In this document: positions 43,634-53,303 of the stretch, piece after piece
How positions within the stretch are numbered: the stretch's first letter is position 1
Layout: each line of letters opens with the position of its first letter
Assembly: GCF_018417595.1 (NCBI RefSeq)
Contig: NZ_CP070982.1
Coordinates: 4,391,001 to 4,455,000 of the forward strand
Source: Pseudomonas entomophila
GTDB taxonomy: Bacteria; Pseudomonadota; Gammaproteobacteria; Pseudomonadales; Pseudomonadaceae
Length of the DNA: 64,000 nucleotides
Direction of reading: 5' to 3'
Notes under the pieces: generated by a model
The model's database searches: none
Told to the model about the DNA's origin: nothing
Seen by the model: the letters and a program-made list of their open reading frames with translations, nothing else
Program-made: the position numbers and the translations under genes

Positions 43634-44566
43634 TCAATAGCCTCGCTGGAAGTCCACCTCGCCACGCAACCCCTGCCCTGCCTGGTACGCCCGCATATTC
43701 TCGACGAACAAGCGCGCCATCGCCGCCGGCGAGGTCGGCGCCGAGCTGTGCCCGGTCAGCAGCAACCCCCAGGCGGTCCAGAACGGGTGGCGCTGGGGCA
43801 ACGGCTCCTGGCGGCACACGTCGATCACCGCGCCGGCCAGGTGGCCTTGCTTGAGCGCCTCCACCAGGTCGGCATCGACCACCGCCACGCCACGCCCGGC
43901 GTTGATGAACAGTGCGCTGGGCTGGAAGCACTTGAACAGCGTCGCGTCGTACAAGTCATGGGTGGACGGCGTATCAGGCAGCAGGTTGAGCACGTAGTCG
44001 GCCTGGCCGACCATGCGTGGCAACTGTTCCAGCCCCACCACCTCGACGAACGGCGCCTGTTCGCGGGCGCTGCTGGCCACGCCATACAGCGTCACGCCAA
44101 ATGGCACGAGGAATTCGGCGACGCGCTGGCCAATGTCTCCGGTACCCACGATCAGCACCCGGCGCCCTTCCAGGGTGCGACCCGGCCGGTCATCCCAGCG
44201 GCGCTCCACCTGGCTGACCAGGCGCGACAGCACCTCGCGCTCGTGCACCAGCATGTAGGTGAGCATGTACTCGGCCATCACCTGGCCGAAGATACCCACC
44301 GCCCGGGTCAGCCGATAATCACGCGGTAGTCCCTTGGCGAGCAGTGGGGTGATACCGGCCCAGGTCGACTGCAGCCACTGCGGCTTGTGGCCCTGGCGCA
44401 ACAGGCTCGCCAGCAGGTCCGGCTGGCCCAGCCACACCGGGCAATCGCAGGCCAGGCGCGCCAATTCGGCGGAATCGCCACTGGTCAGGACCTCCAGGTC
44501 CGGTGCCGCCTCGCCCAGCAGGCGAGCGTAGTTGGCATGATCCTGTTCAGCGATCAGAACGCGCAT
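43634..44566 (-). CDS. D-isomer-specific 2-hydroxyacid dehydrogenase
   Basis: A 310-residue NAD(P)-dependent dehydrogenase. The nucleotide loop is 'VLIVGTGDIGQRVAEFL', followed by 'LPDTPSTHDLYD', the arginine-bearing 'FINAGRGVAVVDADL', and 'DVCRQEPLPQRHPFW' with the catalytic Glu; the His is in 'LLLTGHSSAPT'. It resembles GhrA-type glyoxylate/hydroxypyruvate reductases. The start at 44566 is followed by MRVLIAEQD; an earlier start at 44617 is less likely. Confidence 0.88.
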   Translation of the reverse strand: MRVLIAEQDHANYARLLGEAAPDLEVLTSGDSAELARLACDCPVWLGQPDLLASLLRQGHKPQWLQSTWAGITPLLAKGLPRDYRLTRAVGIFGQVMAEYMLTYMLVHEREVLSRLVSQVERRWDDRPGRTLEGRRVLIVGTGDIGQRVAEFLVPFGVTLYGVASSAREQAPFVEVVGLEQLPRMVGQADYVLNLLPDTPSTHDLYDATLFKCFQPSALFINAGRGVAVVDADLVEALKQGHLAGAVIDVCRQEPLPQRHPFWTAWGLLLTGHSSAPTSPAAMARLFVENMRAYQAGQGLRGEVDFQRGY

Positions 44567-44638
44567 GTGAAACACAACCTTGGCAGACAACGAAATGTGG
44601 CCCGGCAAGCGGGCCACGACAAGGAAAGGCGCCCCGGT

Positions 44639-44932
44639 TCAGGCCGGGTCGTTGCGGCGCAGCAACTCTTCGGGCAGGTGCTCGATGTAGTCGTCGTCCG
44701 GCGGTGGCATTTGCAGGTGGTAGCCCTGGCTGTCGAGGTTTTCCAGCACTTTCGCGATGTCTTCGCGGGCCAGCTTGCGCTCGGGGCTGAGCACAAGATC
44801 GAAAGCGTGCATGGGCGTGCCGAAGAAGGGCAGCAGGCCCTCCGGCACGCGCTCCAGGCCGTCGGCCTTGAGCACGTAGAGGTACATTTCGTTCTTGCGC
44901 GGGCTCTTGTAGATCGAACAGATTCGTTTCAT
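44639..44932 (-). CDS. ycgL: YcgL-domain protein
   Basis: A 97-residue protein matching the YcgL family from end to end: '[17 protein letters not shown]', '[20 protein letters not shown]', '[20 protein letters not shown]' and 'DDDYIEHL'. The function is unknown. It overlaps the rnd stop by four bases, an arrangement common in gammaproteobacteria. Confidence 0.9.
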   Translation of the reverse strand: MKRICSIYKSPRKNEMYLYVLKADGLERVPEGLLPFFGTPMHAFDLVLSPERKLAREDIAKVLENLDSQGYHLQMPPPDDDYIEHLPEELLRRNDPA

Positions 44933-46062
44933 TGCTTGTCTCCGGCGCCCGCCAGGTCGTCCAGCAGGGCCTGCCCCATGCGCTCGCGGCGCCAGCCGCG
45001 CAGCGACTCGGGCAATTGATAGGGGCCATTGGGGAAGCCGCTCTTGAGCAGCGCTTCGAGGGTCTTCTTGCGCAGCATCAGCTCTGGGACGATCAGCAGG
45101 CGCTCACCTTCGGCCTGGCCGATAGCGCGCAGGCGCTTGAGGATACCCGAGGCCTCGATGGGCAGTGGCTCGGGCAGCGGCGCTGGCCACTGGTCCTGCG
45201 GCAGGGCGGCAGCACGCTTGATCAGCTGGATAAGGTACTCGCCGTCCTGGCGGATCGTGCGCGGGTGCATCTCCTCGATTCTCCCCAGCGCCGACAAGCT
45301 GTCGGGCTGGCTCTTGGCCATGGGCCACAGCGAGTGTTCCTTGAGAATGCGGTTGCGCGGCACATCGCGGCTGCGCGCCTCACGCTCGCGCCAGGCGCAC
45401 AGCTCGCGCAGCACGGCCAGCTGCTGGCGGCCGAGCTTCCAGGCCAGCTTGACGTCGCGGTACAGCGTCTCGGGCTCGACCTCGCGGCGCAGCGCGGCGA
45501 CCAGCTCGGCACCGTCGTCCAGCACCCAGGCGTACTTGTCGTCCGACAGTTTCGGACGCAGGGCGCTGAACAACTCGGCCAGGTGCACGGCATCTTCCGC
45601 GGCATAGCTGACCTGGGTTTCGGACAACGGGCGCTGCAACCAGTCAGAGCGGGTTTCGCCCTTGGGCAGTTCGAGGTTCAACACCTCTTGCACCAGGCGC
45701 GAATAACCCATCGAGAAACCGATGTTCAGGTAGCCGGCGGCCAACTGCGTGTCGAACAGCGGCTGGGGCAGCTTGCCGGTCAGGCGCAACAGCACTTCGA
45801 GGTCTTCGCTGCAGGCGTGCAGCACCTTGACCACGCTGCTGTCGTCGAGCAGCTCGGCAAGCGGCTGCCAGTCACTGATCAGCAACGGGTCGATGAGGAA
45901 AGCCTGATTACCGTCGCCGATCTGTACCAGGCCGGCTTTCGGGTAGAAGGTGTCGACCCGCATGAATTCGGTGTCGAGCGCGACGAAAGGCAGCTTGCGC
46001 CAGCGTTGGCAATGCTCGGCCAGGGTCTGGTCGTCACGGATCCAGTGAATTTCGATGGCCAC
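44929..46062 (-). CDS. rnd: ribonuclease D
   Basis: A 377-residue 3'-5' exoribonuclease for tRNA maturation. The DEDDy exonuclease domain opens with '[20 protein letters not shown]' (D30, E32), continues with '[17 protein letters not shown]' and 'YAAEDAVHL'; an HRDC domain follows around residues 205-290 ('[20 protein letters not shown]'). The GTG at 46062 with GGGAG upstream gives VAIEIHW; a longer frame lacks support. Heads the rnd-ycgL pair. Confidence 0.93.
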   Translation of the reverse strand: MAIEIHWIRDDQTLAEHCQRWRKLPFVALDTEFMRVDTFYPKAGLVQIGDGNQAFLIDPLLISDWQPLAELLDDSSVVKVLHACSEDLEVLLRLTGKLPQPLFDTQLAAGYLNIGFSMGYSRLVQEVLNLELPKGETRSDWLQRPLSETQVSYAAEDAVHLAELFSALRPKLSDDKYAWVLDDGAELVAALRREVEPETLYRDVKLAWKLGRQQLAVLRELCAWREREARSRDVPRNRILKEHSLWPMAKSQPDSLSALGRIEEMHPRTIRQDGEYLIQLIKRAAALPQDQWPAPLPEPLPIEASGILKRLRAIGQAEGERLLIVPELMLRKKTLEALLKSGFPNGPYQLPESLRGWRRERMGQALLDDLAGAGDKQ

Positions 46063-46162
46063 GAGGCTCTCCCACTTACATTGGCGCGCAGTATATACGG
46101 CGCGGACGCTCTGGGTGAAACCTCGCAAGCCACGCCATCCTTGGTGCCGACCGTTGGTACGG

Positions 46163-47800
46163 TCAGCGGCCGGCTGCCAGCCATGGGCGGCAGCTGGCGA
46201 ACATGTCCAGCGATTGCTTGTAGACCTCGGTATGCACCTGCAGCAGGCCGAGCATGGAATGGAACAGGTTGTCCTGCGACAGTGGCGCGTCGCGCAGCTT
46301 GGCCATGCAGTCGGTATCCAGGCCGAAGTCCTGGGTGTAGCTGTCGGAGAACCAGGCCAGCAGCGGCACGTGCTTCTGTTGATCCGGCGCCATCACATAG
46401 GGGGTGCCGTGCAGGAACAGGTTGTACTCGCCCAGCGACTCGCCGTGGTCGGAGAGGTAGATCATCGCGGTGTCGACCTTGTCCTGCTTGCTGCGCAGGG
46501 TGTCGATCAGCGAGGACAGGACCTTGTCGGTGTAGGCCAGGGTGTTGTCGTAGCCGTTGATGATCTCTTCACGGCTGCACTGGTTCAGGGCGTTGCTGCG
46601 GCACACCGGGGTGAACGGCTCGGCACCGCCGGGGTAGCGCTTGAAATATTCCGGGCCGTGGCTGCCCATCTGGTGCAGCACCAGCACGGTGTCCTTGTCG
46701 AGGTTGTCGATCAGCTCGGCCAGGCCCTGCAGCAGGATCTCGTCATGGCATTCGCCATCGGCGCACAGGGCCGGGTCCTTGAGGTTGCTGACATCGATGA
46801 ACTGCACGCGGTCGCAGGTGCCCTTGCAACCGGACTGGTTGTCACGCCACTGCACGGCCAGGCCGGCGCGCTGGAGGATGTCGAGCAGGCCCTCGCGGTT
46901 CTTCGCCACGCTGGCGACGTAATCCTTGCGCCCCATGCCGGAGAACATGCACGGTACCGACACGGCGGTCTCGGTGCCGCAGGAGTGGACATCGGTGAAA
47001 CTCAGCAGCCCCTGCTCCTTCGCCAGGTTGGGCGTGGTGTCGCGGGCATAGCCGAGCAGGCCGAAGTTCTCCGCCCGGGCACTTTCGCCCACCACCAGCA
47101 CGGTCAGCGACTTGCGTTCATGCTGCTGCCAGGCCGCATCACGACGGGCATCCTCGCCATAGGCCTGGAACGGGTGCGCGGCGGTGCCGATCTGCTCGCG
47201 GACATAGCCGATTGAAGCGCCGACGATATTGCTCGGGGTGAGCATCAGGCGCAGTTCGTGGTGATTGCGAAACAGCGAGGACAGCCCTTGATAGTTGACC
47301 AGCGCCACCGACCCCAGCGCCGCCACGCATGCGCCGCTGACCACCAGCTTGCCGAGCAGTTCGCGGTGCCAGGGGCGATAGGCGATGGGGGCTTTCCATA
47401 CCAGTAGAGAAGGCACAACACCGAGCAGCAGGATGTACAACGCAAACTTGATCGACAGCAGGTCGCGAACTTCCGCGACATTGGTTTCGGCGACATTGCG
47501 GAACATGCCCGCGTCGATAAGCACGCCATATTGGTTCATGAAGTAAGCCACGCCCGCGCCACTCATGAACAACAGGATCAATACCGGTTTCAATACATAA
47601 CGGAAGGCCAACAACGTCAGCACGAGGTTGAACGCGAACAACATCAGCACGGCGAACGCCAGGCTCAACCACAGCCCCACCATGCCGGGCGGCACGATGG
47701 ATTCGAGGTGTTCCCAGAGAAAGGTGTTCAGGCCGATCAACAGGTAAAGGCTGGCCAGCAGCGTGACCCATTCAGTCCGCAGGGATTTGAATTTCAGCAT
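46163..47800 (-). CDS. eptA: lipid A phosphoethanolamine transferase EptA
   Basis: A 545-residue inner-membrane enzyme with five N-terminal helices and a periplasmic alkaline-phosphatase-like domain. The nucleophile is the Thr in 'CGTETAVSVPCMFSG' (about residue 277); zinc ligands lie in 'VVGESARAENFGLLGYARDT' and 'YLSDHGESLGEYNLFLHGTP'. It moves phosphoethanolamine to lipid A phosphates, which lowers binding of cationic peptides. Paired cysteines in the soluble domain agree with the disulfide-rich fold. The start at 47800 is chosen because upstream codons are not EptA-like. No two-component regulator is adjacent. Confidence 0.93.
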   Translation of the reverse strand: MLKFKSLRTEWVTLLASLYLLIGLNTFLWEHLESIVPPGMVGLWLSLAFAVLMLFAFNLVLTLLAFRYVLKPVLILLFMSGAGVAYFMNQYGVLIDAGMFRNVAETNVAEVRDLLSIKFALYILLLGVVPSLLVWKAPIAYRPWHRELLGKLVVSGACVAALGSVALVNYQGLSSLFRNHHELRLMLTPSNIVGASIGYVREQIGTAAHPFQAYGEDARRDAAWQQHERKSLTVLVVGESARAENFGLLGYARDTTPNLAKEQGLLSFTDVHSCGTETAVSVPCMFSGMGRKDYVASVAKNREGLLDILQRAGLAVQWRDNQSGCKGTCDRVQFIDVSNLKDPALCADGECHDEILLQGLAELIDNLDKDTVLVLHQMGSHGPEYFKRYPGGAEPFTPVCRSNALNQCSREEIINGYDNTLAYTDKVLSSLIDTLRSKQDKVDTAMIYLSDHGESLGEYNLFLHGTPYVMAPDQQKHVPLLAWFSDSYTQDFGLDTDCMAKLRDAPLSQDNLFHSMLGLLQVHTEVYKQSLDMFASCRPWLAAGR

Positions 47801-47962
47801 GGTGTTCGCAGTGAGAGTTGTCAGCGGCCAGCGCACCGGGAAGGCACTCTGGGAAGTTGGCCGAACTCTAGAAAGCGTCGCATCAATTTTTTGTGAAAAA
47901 GACGCCAACAATTGGTGGGAAGGCGTCTTTTATCGATTAAACACGTTTCATTCAGCGTTTGT

Positions 47963-48328
47963 TCAGCCAGGCAGGTGAAGCTTGGCGTAGGGCTGGCGAT
48001 CGATGTCGAGCACCTCGACGCACAGCTGGATGTCCAGCCCGGCTTCGGCGGGGATGGCTTCATGGAGCACTTCCAACAGGCTGCTGGAGAGTTGCTGCTT
48101 GACCTGTTCGGAACGCCCGCTGAGGATCGCCAGGCGCACATGGGCGAAGGCGCGCTCCGCTGGCGCGGTACCGACGCGGTACTGGGCGAAGGCCTGGGCG
48201 CGGCTCTTGATATCCAGCTCGTCGGCGAACTGGCCGCTGCCGACCAGTGCTTGGTTCAGGCGCAGGAGCAGTTGGTCGACGTTCAACTGGCGCAGGTTGT
48301 CGCTGTATTCCAGGTTCAGGTGAGGCAT
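47963..48328 (-). CDS. 5-carboxymethyl-2-hydroxymuconate delta-isomerase family protein
   Basis: A 121-residue CHMI-type tautomerase-fold protein. It starts MPHLNLEYSDNL, so removal of Met leaves the catalytic N-terminal proline. 'FAHVRLAILSGRSEQVKQQL' is the typical central strand and helix. The homologue HpaF acts in homoprotocatechuate breakdown, but no other hpa gene is nearby, so the substrate here is uncertain. Confidence 0.85.
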   Translation of the reverse strand: MPHLNLEYSDNLRQLNVDQLLLRLNQALVGSGQFADELDIKSRAQAFAQYRVGTAPAERAFAHVRLAILSGRSEQVKQQLSSSLLEVLHEAIPAEAGLDIQLCVEVLDIDRQPYAKLHLPG

Positions 48329-48444
48329 GGCGCGGGTTCCGGTCGCGGGAGGATGTGCGACAGCCTACCCCAGTCACGCAAAGCGGCAAAGGCGGCTATT
48401 CTCATGGTTCAGGCTCGTTTACCAACCCTGAAAGAGGTGAAGAA

Positions 48445-48681
48445 ATGCCAGTACCGCATGATCTGCTCGCTGACCTGCATGTATCCGCCAACCAGTTCCA
48501 GGCGCTCATCGACAAAGACCACGCGCTGCATCAATTGCACAAGGAATACAACGCCAAGGACAAGGAAGTGGTGGCCGCCGAAGGCAACGGCACCGCCGAC
48601 GACAAAGTCAACCTGCTGCGCAAGGAGCGCCTGCTGCTCAAGGACAAGATCGAACGGATCGTCCATCCGCCCAAGTCCTGA
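48445..48681 (+). CDS. YdcH-family (DUF465) small protein
   Basis: A 78-residue, almost entirely helical protein with heptad spacing ('HALHQLHKEYNAKDKEVVAA', 'LLRKERLLLKDKIERIV'), the YdcH/DUF465 pattern. It probably forms a coiled-coil hairpin; the role is unknown. AGAGGTGAAGAA precedes the ATG. Longer frames through this gene start in non-coding sequence. Confidence 0.87.
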   Translation: MPVPHDLLADLHVSANQFQALIDKDHALHQLHKEYNAKDKEVVAAEGNGTADDKVNLLRKERLLLKDKIERIVHPPKS

Positions 48682-48702
48682 CTGAGATTCAGAACATTCG
48701 CC

Positions 48703-48797
48703 GGCCTCTTCGCGGGTAAACCCGCTCCCACAGGGCCATCACCGCCATCCAGATCATTGCGGTACCTGTGGGAGCGGGTTCACCCGCGAAAGGGCCG
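48703..48797. repeat. REP pair, 'CGCGGGTAAACCCG' class
   Basis: Inverted units of about 30 bases with a few mismatches (GGGTAAACCC against GGGTTCACCC) face each other between the convergent YdcH and PLP-enzyme genes. Confidence 0.82.
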
Positions 48798-48804
48798 GCA
48801 GCCT

Positions 48805-49974
48805 TCACCTCGAGGCCGAAGCCTTCAAAGCGGTGTCCAGGTCCTCGATCAGGTCGCGGTAATCCTCGATCCCCATCGACAACCGCACCAGGTTCTCGCT
48901 GATGCCCATCACGCCCTTCTGCTCAGGGCTGAGCGAATTGTGCGACATGCTCCAGGAATGGTTGATCATGCTCTCCACGCCGCCCAGCGAGTCAGCCAGG
49001 ACGAAGATCGACAGCGCCTCGACCAGGCGATTGACCGCCGCCCGGTCACCCTTGATGCGCATCGCCACCACCGCACCGCCGGTGCGCATCTGGCGCTTGC
49101 TCAGCTCATGCTGCGGGTGGCTTTCCAGGCCGGGGTAGTACACCTGCTCGACCTGCGGGTGATGTTCGAGGAACTGCGCCACGCGCAAGGCGTTGGCGCT
49201 CTGTCGCTCCATGCGCACGTCGAGGGTCTTGAGCCCACGCAAGGCCAGGTAGCAGTCGAACGGCCCCTGGATCGCGCCGACCGCCATGCTGATCTTGCGC
49301 AACCGCGCCAGCAGTTCTTGGTTGGCCGCCACCACCACACCACCGGTGAGGTCGGAATGGCCGCCGATGTACTTGCTCGCCGAATGCATCACCAGGTCCA
49401 CGCCCAGGGTGATCGGCTGCTGGTTCCATGGCGAGCAGAAGGTGTTGTCGATGCAGGTCATCACGCCACGGGCGCGGGCCAGGTCGCACACCGCCTTGAT
49501 GTCCACCAGGTGCAACAGCGGGTTGGTCGGCGACTCGATCCAGATCAGTTGCGTGTCGGGGCGGATCGCCGCGGCCACGGCGTCGATGTCGTTGAGGTCG
49601 ACGTAAGTGGTGGTCAGGCCCGAGGTACGCCCACGGTAGTCTTCAAGCAGGCGGAAAGTACCGCCGTAGACGCCGTTCATCACCACCACATGGGCGTCCT
49701 TGGACAGCAGTTCCAGCACCGTGGCGGTGGCACTTACGCCCGAGGCGCAGGCGACCGCGCCGACGCCCTCCTCCAGTGCGGCGACACAGGTTTCATAGGC
49801 GTGCCGGGTCGGGTTGCTGACGCGGCTGTAGGCGTATTCGGGGTTGTCGTCCAGGCCGCGCTTGATGAACGAGCTGGAGGTGACGATGGCCGGGAAGATG
49901 GCATTGTCGGCAACGCTGGACTGCTCGCCAGCGTGGATGGTGCGGGTGGCGAAATTGCGCGGCTTGTCGGACAT
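48805..49974 (-). CDS. Cys/Met metabolism PLP enzyme (cystathionine gamma-lyase/synthase type)
   Basis: A 389-residue fold-type I PLP enzyme of the trans-sulfuration family. The PLP lysine lies in 'MHSASKYIGGHSDLTGGVV', and 'YSRVSNPTRHAYE', 'CASGVSATATVLELL' and 'DSLGGVESMINH' are conserved. Gamma-lyase, gamma-synthase, methionine gamma-lyase and O-acylhomoserine sulfhydrylase cannot be told apart safely. The ATG at 49974 (MSDKPRNF) is preferred over one four codons earlier. It diverges from an Lrp regulator, which probably controls it. Confidence 0.85.
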   Translation of the reverse strand: MSDKPRNFATRTIHAGEQSSVADNAIFPAIVTSSSFIKRGLDDNPEYAYSRVSNPTRHAYETCVAALEEGVGAVACASGVSATATVLELLSKDAHVVVMNGVYGGTFRLLEDYRGRTSGLTTTYVDLNDIDAVAAAIRPDTQLIWIESPTNPLLHLVDIKAVCDLARARGVMTCIDNTFCSPWNQQPITLGVDLVMHSASKYIGGHSDLTGGVVVAANQELLARLRKISMAVGAIQGPFDCYLALRGLKTLDVRMERQSANALRVAQFLEHHPQVEQVYYPGLESHPQHELSKRQMRTGGAVVAMRIKGDRAAVNRLVEALSIFVLADSLGGVESMINHSWSMSHNSLSPEQKGVMGISENLVRLSMGIEDYRDLIEDLDTALKASASR

Positions 49975-50138
49975 GGTCGGGTCCATTGACTGAGTGGAAA
50001 ACCACCACTATCTCATATCCGTGGCTGGCAGGCGCCGCCGGGAACGATCATTTCATTCTTGAGAGCGGTCAAGTTCCAATGCATTCGCGCAACCGCTAAT
50101 CTCTGGAAACTTTTTCCCGATTCGAGCCCCGTCACGCC

Positions 50139-50597
50139 ATGGACAGTTTCGACCAGCACATCCTGACCCTGCTGCAGCGCGACGCCTCGATTTCGCTCAA
50201 GGACCTGGCCGAGGCGGTCAACCTGTCGACCACCCCCTGCTGGAAGCGGGTCAAGCGTCTGGAGGAGGAAGGCTACATCCGTGGCCGCGTCGCCCTGCTC
50301 GACCCCGAGCGCCTGGGGCTGGGCCTGACCGTGTTCGTCCAGCTCAAGACCCAGCGCCATGACAGTGCCTGGCTGGAGCGGTTCGCGGCGACGGTGACGG
50401 CGTTCGAGGAAGTCATGGAGGTGTACCGGATGTCCGGCGACTGGGACTACATGCTGCGGGTAGTGGTGGGCGACATCGCGGCGTACGACCGCTTCTACAA
50501 GAAGCTGATCACCAGCACCGACGGGCTGTCGAACATCACTTCGAGCTTTGCCATGGAGCAGATGAAGTACACCACGGCGTATCCGGTGTATCGCTGA
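50139..50597 (+). CDS. Lrp/AsnC-family regulator
   Basis: A 152-residue protein with the N-terminal helix-turn-helix 'SISLKDLAEAVNLSTTPCWK' and the C-terminal RAM ligand-binding domain ('VMEVYRMSGDWDYMLRVVVG', 'LITSTDGLSNITSSFAMEQM'). Because it diverges from the PLP sulfur-amino-acid gene over about 165 bases, it is likely to regulate that gene in response to an amino acid such as cysteine or methionine. No clear operator was seen between them. Confidence 0.88.
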   Translation: MDSFDQHILTLLQRDASISLKDLAEAVNLSTTPCWKRVKRLEEEGYIRGRVALLDPERLGLGLTVFVQLKTQRHDSAWLERFAATVTAFEEVMEVYRMSGDWDYMLRVVVGDIAAYDRFYKKLITSTDGLSNITSSFAMEQMKYTTAYPVYR

Positions 50598-50627
50598 TCC
50601 TGGTGATCGAATCACTTGCGCTGATGT

Positions 50628-50711
50628 GTAGGAGCGGCTTCAGCCGCGATCACCCGCAAAGCGGGTGGCAGACACCGCAGTGCCTGCATCGCGGCTAAAG
50701 CCGCTCCTACA
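50628..50711. repeat. REP pair, 'GTAGGAGCGGCTT(T/C)AGCCGC' class
   Basis: Arms of 24 bases (one mismatch) flank an inner CACCCGC/GCGGGTG hairpin, the same layout as at 21522-21606. Located between the convergent Lrp and YdeP-type genes. Confidence 0.85.
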
Positions 50712-50721
50712 GAGACGGCGA

Positions 50722-53049
50722 TCAGTCAGCGGATGACGCCTGGATCAGGTTCCCGACCTTGGCCTTCTCCAGCTTGATCGCGACGAACTTCGAGGTCGGC
50801 GTGTAGGTGCCCTCCCCATAGCTCTCCAGCGGCACCAGCGGATTGGTCTCCGGGTAGTAGGCCGCCGCCTGGCCTTCAGGCACGTCATAGGCCACCAGGC
50901 GGAACCCCGACACCCGCCGTTCGCGGCCATCCTCCCACAGCGACACCAGGTCCACCTGCTCACCCGGCTCGAAGCCCAGCCGGCGGATGTCCGCCTCGTT
51001 GACGAAGACCACCTCGCGCAGGCCGAACACACCGCGATAGCGGTCATCCAGCCCGTACAACGTGGTGTTGTACTGGTCGTGGGAGCGCAGGGTCTGCAGG
51101 ATCAGGTCGGGCTTGTCGCCACGGGCCAGCACCTGGGCGTTGACCAGTTGCTCCGGCAATGGGCTGGGCGTGAAACGTGCCTTGCCGGTGGCGGTGCGGA
51201 AGTTGCGGTCGGCCGCGTTGTTGCCCAGGTGGAAGCCGCCGGGATGTTGCAGGCGCTCGTTGAATTCGCTGAAGCCCGGAATGACGTCGGCGATCATGCT
51301 GCGGATGCGACCGTAGTCGGCAATGGCGTATTCCCAGTCGATCGGCTTGTTGCCGAGAGTAGCCTTGGCCATGCCCGCGACGATCGCCGGCTCCGAACGC
51401 AGGTGCGGCGAGCGCGGCTTCAGCTGGCCGTGGGAGATGTGCACCATGCTGAAGGTGTCCTCCACGGTAACGCCTTGCGGGCCTTCGCCCTGGATATCGA
51501 TCTCGGTGCGTCCCAGGCACGGCAGGATCAACGCATCACGCCCGGTGATCAGATGCGAACGGTTGAGTTTGGTGGCGATATGCACGGTCAGTTCGCAGTT
51601 GCGCAGCGCCGCGTGGGTGCGCGGGGTATCCGGAGTGGCCTGGGCGAAGTTGCCGCCCAGCCCGATGAATACCTTGGCCCGCCCCTCTTCCATGGCCTTG
51701 ATCGCCAGCACCGCATTATGGCCGTGCTCGCGCGGCACCTTGAACCGGAAACGTTTTTCGATGGCGTCGAGCAATTGCGTCTTGGGCTTCTCGTCGATGC
51801 CCATGGTGCGGTCGCCCTGCACGTTGCTGTGGCCACGCACCGGCGAAAGGCCCGCGCCTGGCTTGCCGACGTTGCCGCGCAACAACTGCAGGTTGACGAT
51901 TTCCTGCACGGTCGGCACCGAGTGGCGGTGCTGGGTGACGCCCATGGCCCAGCACATGATCACCCGTTCGGCCTTGCGGTACATGCGCGCGGCCAGCTCG
52001 ATCTCGGCCTTGCTCAGGCCGGACTGCTCGACGATATGCGCCCAGGGCGTGGCATCGACCACGGCCAGGTAGGCCTCGACACCGCTGGTGTGCTCGGCGA
52101 TGAAGGCATGGTCGAACACCGCAGGCTCGTTGTTCAGTTGCGCCTCGCGCTCCCACTGCAGGAGGTACTTGGCGATCCCGCGCATCGCCGCCATGTCGCC
52201 GCCCAGAGCCGGGCGGAAGTAGGCGGTGTTGGTCGGTTCGGAGCCGTTGCTGAGCATCTCGAACGGGTGCTGCGGGTGCTGGAAACGCTCCAGGCCACGC
52301 TCCTTGAGCGGGTTGAAACAGACCACCTGGGCACCGCGCCTGACCGCCTCGCGCAACGGTTCGAGCATGCGCGGATGGTTGGTGCCGGGGTTCTGGCCGA
52401 TGACGAAGATCGCGTCGGCCAGCGCCAGGTCGTGAAACACCACGGTGCCCTTGCCCACCCCCAGGGTTTCGGCCATGCCCACGCCACTGGCTTCGTGGCA
52501 CATGTTCGAGCAGTCGGGGAAGTTGTTGGTGCCGTAGGCGCGCACGAACAGCTGGTAGAGGAAGGCGGCTTCGTTGCTGGCCCGGCCGGAAGTGTAGAAC
52601 TCGGCCTGGTCGGGCGACGCCAGGCCATTGAGGTGCTTGGCGACCAGGGCGAAGGCCTCGTCCCAGCTGGTCTCGACGTAGTGGTCGGTGGCGGCGTCAT
52701 AGCGCATCGGGTGGGTCAGGCGGCCCTGGTACTCCAGCCAGTAGTCGGTCTGTTCGAGCAGGGCGCTGACGCTGTACTTGGCGAAGAACGCCGGGTCCAC
52801 CGAGCGCCCGGTGGCTTCCCAGTTGACGGCCTTGGCGCCGTTCTCGCAGAACTTGACCATGTCGCTTTCCGGCGACTCGCCCCAGGCGCAGCCGGGGCAG
52901 TCGAAGCCGCCGTTCTGGTTGGTCTTGAGCATGGCCCGCAGGTTCTTGAAGGCGTTCTCGCTGCCCAGCCAGCTCTTGGTCACGCTCTGGAGCGCGCCCC
53001 AGCCGGCGGCCGGCCCCTTGTAGTCCCTGATGTGTTCGTCCTGGCTCAT
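50722..53049 (-). CDS. FdhF/YdeP-family molybdopterin oxidoreductase
   Basis: A 775-residue molybdoenzyme of the formate-dehydrogenase-like YdeP group. The N-terminus has 'GGFDCPGCAWGESP', a CxxC remnant and not a full four-Cys cluster motif, as is usual for YdeP. 'FYTSGRASNEAAFLYQLFVR', 'NMCHEASGVGMAETLGVGKG' (Cys as probable Mo ligand) and 'GQNPGTNHPRMLEPL' bind the bis-MGD cofactor; the C-terminal domain begins near 'LILQTLRSHDQYNTTLYGLD'. The substrate is unknown; E. coli YdeP is linked to acid resistance. Its promoter region shares a motif with that of moaB. Confidence 0.9.
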   Translation of the reverse strand: MSQDEHIRDYKGPAAGWGALQSVTKSWLGSENAFKNLRAMLKTNQNGGFDCPGCAWGESPESDMVKFCENGAKAVNWEATGRSVDPAFFAKYSVSALLEQTDYWLEYQGRLTHPMRYDAATDHYVETSWDEAFALVAKHLNGLASPDQAEFYTSGRASNEAAFLYQLFVRAYGTNNFPDCSNMCHEASGVGMAETLGVGKGTVVFHDLALADAIFVIGQNPGTNHPRMLEPLREAVRRGAQVVCFNPLKERGLERFQHPQHPFEMLSNGSEPTNTAYFRPALGGDMAAMRGIAKYLLQWEREAQLNNEPAVFDHAFIAEHTSGVEAYLAVVDATPWAHIVEQSGLSKAEIELAARMYRKAERVIMCWAMGVTQHRHSVPTVQEIVNLQLLRGNVGKPGAGLSPVRGHSNVQGDRTMGIDEKPKTQLLDAIEKRFRFKVPREHGHNAVLAIKAMEEGRAKVFIGLGGNFAQATPDTPRTHAALRNCELTVHIATKLNRSHLITGRDALILPCLGRTEIDIQGEGPQGVTVEDTFSMVHISHGQLKPRSPHLRSEPAIVAGMAKATLGNKPIDWEYAIADYGRIRSMIADVIPGFSEFNERLQHPGGFHLGNNAADRNFRTATGKARFTPSPLPEQLVNAQVLARGDKPDLILQTLRSHDQYNTTLYGLDDRYRGVFGLREVVFVNEADIRRLGFEPGEQVDLVSLWEDGRERRVSGFRLVAYDVPEGQAAAYYPETNPLVPLESYGEGTYTPTSKFVAIKLEKAKVGNLIQASSAD

Positions 53050-53101
53050 GTTCTGTGTGTTCCGCGCGGTGTTTTTTTCAGCCTAAGAACCCACCTCGGG
53101 T

Positions 53102-53113
53102 GCGTCCAATCGA
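53102..53113 (-). promoter_or_regulatory. motif shared with the moaB promoter
   Basis: TCGATTGGACGC on the minus strand occurs 53 bases before the YdeP-type gene and again 51 bases before moaB (55920-55931), in the same orientation, and both copies are followed at nearly equal distance by GGTTCT. At moaB it is the right half of a 16-base palindrome. This suggests a binding site for one regulator, most simply the adjacent LysR. The rest of the 53050-53303 interval holds the divergent promoters and no gene. Confidence 0.45.
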
Positions 53114-53303
53114 AATAAGTGAAGGCCTGATAAACCGTCTCGATCATGGCACCAAAGCCACGGTTTGCAGGGCTTGGGGCGGTGATAGAGGAGACTGATC
53201 GAATGGTCGGGGAAAGCAATTTGACGCCAGAGGACGCAAGTAATAGCTTGAACCTTGTCTGCGGCTTTCGCCGCCCCAACTCCCTTCACTGCCGAGCGCG
53301 AAC